A stretch of 24,379 nucleotides of DNA from JAAYAN01 sp964437215 (GTDB lineage Bacteria; Bacteroidota; Ignavibacteria; Ignavibacteriales; Melioribacteraceae), in the NCBI GenBank assembly GCA_964437215.1, contig CAYTFZ010000030.1, forward strand, positions 1 to 24,379, read 5' to 3'. Numbering within the stretch: the first letter of the stretch is position 1; every line of letters begins with the position of its first letter. The notes below the pieces were generated by a model. The model was not told where the DNA came from, did no database searches, and saw only the letters and a program-made list of their open reading frames with translations. Shown piece by piece: positions 22,811-24,379 of this stretch. Made by a program: the position numbers and the translations under genes.

Positions 22811-24205
22811 ATGGAAGAAAATATTACGGATATTATGATTAAAGAAGAGCCCAAATTAATTTGGAGAGAATGCCTCGAAATAATTAAAGAGAATTTACCT
22901 GCCATTACATACAATACATGGTTTTTACCTATAAAACCATTAGAAATTACAGAAAGCACATTAAAAATTCAGGTTCCTAACAATTTTTTTGTTGAATGGA
23001 TTGAAGAGCATTACAATACGCTAATTAATAAAACTATTAAACAGGTTTTAGGCAGTAATGGTCAGTTAGCTTATATTATTGCCGAAGAAACTTCTGAACC
23101 GGTAATAACAGCACCAATAATAACCGAAAGTCCGGTTATAAAGGTAAGATCTGCCGAAAACGTTCAAACACACGAATCATTTCTTAATCCGAAATACCGT
23201 TTTGAAAATTTTATTAAAGGCGAAAATAATCAGCTTGCACGGGCAGCCGGAGTAGCTATAAGTGAAACGCCCGGGGAAACATCGTTTAATCCATTGTTTA
23301 TTTACGGCGGAGTGGGTCTAGGAAAAACTCATTTAATCCATGCAATCGGCAATAGAATTCTGGATAAATTTCCAGATAAAAAGGTAATATGCCTAAGCTC
23401 CGATATTTTTACGGTTGAGTTTGTTGAAGCAATTCAGAACAATACTGTTAACGATTTCTCAAATTTCTATAAAAGTATGGATGTGCTTATAATTGACGAT
23501 ATTCAATTTCTTATCGGAAAAGAAAAAACGCAGGATTTGTTCTTCCATATTTTTAATACTCTTCATCAAGCGGGAAAGCAAATTATTCTTTCATCCGATA
23601 AACCGCCGAAAGATTTGAAAGGACTTAATGAAAGATTGGTATCGCGGTTTCAGTGGGGATTAACCACCGATATTCAGCCTCCCGATTTTGAAACACGCAT
23701 TGCAATTCTTAAAAATAAAGTAGAGACTTACGGAATTATTTTAAACAATCAGATTTTAGAGTTTATTTCGCAGAACATAACTTCTAATATACGCGAGCTT
23801 GAAGGCTGTTTGATTAAGCTGATGGCTAACGCATCTTTGAATTCGAGGGAAATTGATTTTGAGCTGGTTAAAAAAACTGTTAAAGAAATTGCTACAGGCA
23901 GACAGATAAATATTTCAATCGATTTTATTACAAAAATTGTATGCGAATTTTATCATGTTGAGGAAAATAAAGTCCGCGAAAAAAACCGGAAAAAAGAGGT
24001 TGTTGTTGCACGTCAGGCAGCAATGTATCTTTCCAAAATTATGACGCGTTCTTCATTAAAAACTATCGGACTTCATTTTGGCGGGCGGGATCATTCAACA
24101 GTAATACATGCTCAAAATACAATAGAAAGTTTGATTGAAAGCGATATTACTTTCCGCGAAACAATAGAAACAATAAAAAACAAAATTGAGATGAGCGTTA
24201 TTTAA
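22811..24205 (+). CDS. dnaA: Chromosomal replication initiator protein DnaA
   Basis: DnaA binds DnaA boxes at the origin, assembles as an ATP-bound filament and opens the DNA. All four domains are visible in 464 aa: domain I (about 12-85, LIWRECLEIIKENLPAITYN), a short domain II linker (about 90-120), the AAA+ domain III with Walker A GGVGLGKT (166-173) and Walker B VLIIDDIQF (about 225-233), and domain IV, where FGGRDHSTVIHA near the C-terminus is the DnaA-box recognition helix. There is no clear Shine-Dalgarno site; a DnaA box occupies the region just before the ATG. It points away from the dnaN-recF-gyrB-gyrA block, 14 kb to the left, instead of leading it. Confidence 0.97.
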   Translation: MEENITDIMIKEEPKLIWRECLEIIKENLPAITYNTWFLPIKPLEITESTLKIQVPNNFFVEWIEEHYNTLINKTIKQVLGSNGQLAYIIAEETSEPVITAPIITESPVIKVRSAENVQTHESFLNPKYRFENFIKGENNQLARAAGVAISETPGETSFNPLFIYGGVGLGKTHLIHAIGNRILDKFPDKKVICLSSDIFTVEFVEAIQNNTVNDFSNFYKSMDVLIIDDIQFLIGKEKTQDLFFHIFNTLHQAGKQIILSSDKPPKDLKGLNERLVSRFQWGLTTDIQPPDFETRIAILKNKVETYGIILNNQILEFISQNITSNIRELEGCLIKLMANASLNSREIDFELVKKTVKEIATGRQINISIDFITKIVCEFYHVEENKVREKNRKKEVVVARQAAMYLSKIMTRSSLKTIGLHFGGRDHSTVIHAQNTIESLIESDITFRETIETIKNKIEMSVI

Positions 24206-24225
24206 GAACTTGATAAATAAAAAAG

Positions 24226-24239
24226 CTGGCAATTGCCGG
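24226..24239. other. Small stem-loop after dnaA, weak terminator candidate
   Basis: CTGGC (24226-24230), loop AATT, GCCGG (24235-24239) gives a five-pair stem including one G-U pair, 20 bases after the dnaA stop. No T-run follows on either strand worth the name on the plus strand, although the minus-strand reading has A/T-rich sequence after it. A terminator is possible but unsupported. Confidence 0.3.
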
Positions 24240-24294
24240 GCAAACAATAATTCTTAATTTTGGATTATTTATTACTTCAGCAGCATCAGTTCTA

Positions 24295-24379
24295 TTACTC
24301 AGTCAATAAAAGTTTGTTTCTCAAATCAATTATATAATTCTTAATCGATTTGAATTCAACTTTATAACCAAAACCGAAA
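24295..24379 (-). CDS. Possible C-terminal end of a minus-strand gene (partial)
   Basis: From the right edge, one minus-strand frame stays open for 27 codons, ending in TAA at 24295-24297, with a protein-like stretch such as YKVEFKSIKNYIIDLRN. An open frame this short is not improbable by chance in AT-rich DNA, and I recognise no family. If real, the gene would converge on dnaA. Confidence 0.25.
   Translation of the reverse strand, partial: FGFGYKVEFKSIKNYIIDLRNKLLLTE

Noticed and set aside
1..24379. CRISPR array, tRNA, rRNA, insertion sequence or phage genes
   Set aside because: I saw no regularly spaced repeats, no cloverleaf-like sequence, no transposase or integrase frame and no phage-type proteins. 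A covariance-model search would be needed to exclude small RNAs.

Overview
The window is AT-rich (roughly 35-38% GC by eye) and covers the replication-origin neighbourhood of a bacterial chromosome. The protein families fit the Bacteroidota/Chlorobi/Ignavibacteria branch: a long Reg_prop/Y_Y_Y sensor kinase, a secreted GH43-CBM6 glycosidase, DUF721/DciA next to recF, and few strong Shine-Dalgarno sites. An ignavibacterial source is my best guess, from gene content only. It looks like a draft or metagenomic assembly. Two 100-N gaps are each bordered by the same 55 bases on both sides. Merging each pair restores one intact frame (GyrA 830 aa, TolC-like protein 435 aa), so both interruptions are scaffolding artefacts.

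Layout, left to right. 1-68: a perfect 18-bp inverted repeat. 81-1433 (-): secreted GH43-CBM6 glycosidase. 1555-1578: gyrA terminator. 1583-8767 (-): replication block read dnaN, recF, DUF721/dciA, gyrB, gyrA, with gaps of 26 bp or less. 8768-9173: AT-rich divergent region with near-consensus DnaA boxes, a sigma70-like promoter and two inverted-repeat operators for the TetR gene. 9174-16359 (+): seven-gene efflux operon made of a TetR regulator, lipoprotein adaptor, ABC ATPase 1, TolC-like outer-membrane protein, ABC ATPase 2 and two ABC-2 permeases, equivalent in content to the cecR-ybhGFSR type plus its own outer-membrane channel. 16356-21996 (-): a tight operon read epimerase, asparaginase, HEGGH membrane protein, giant sensor kinase. 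21997-22810: about 0.8 kb of gene-free, AT-rich DNA with three perfect DnaA boxes, one near-match and two copies of a TGTGAAACGTTTCACA palindrome; this is the likely oriC. 22811-24205 (+): dnaA. After dnaA there is a small hairpin and possibly the tail of a minus-strand gene.

How it fits together. dnaA points right and the dnaN-gyrA block points left, with about 14 kb between them, so the usual dnaA-dnaN-recF-gyrB order is split. With the origin at 22.1-22.8 kb, every gene runs co-directionally with replication except the efflux operon (and, if real, the doubtful tail at 24295). That operon looks like a self-contained, self-regulated cassette placed between the two halves of the replication cluster.

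I do not see an entirely new enzymatic system. The most noteworthy signals are the paired TetR operators 40 bp apart, the origin architecture (same-orientation DnaA boxes about 225 bp apart plus twin palindromes that are not canonical parS), the complementary degeneracy of the two ABC ATPases, the altered N-box of the sensor kinase, and the uncharacterised HEGGH membrane protein encoded immediately before it.
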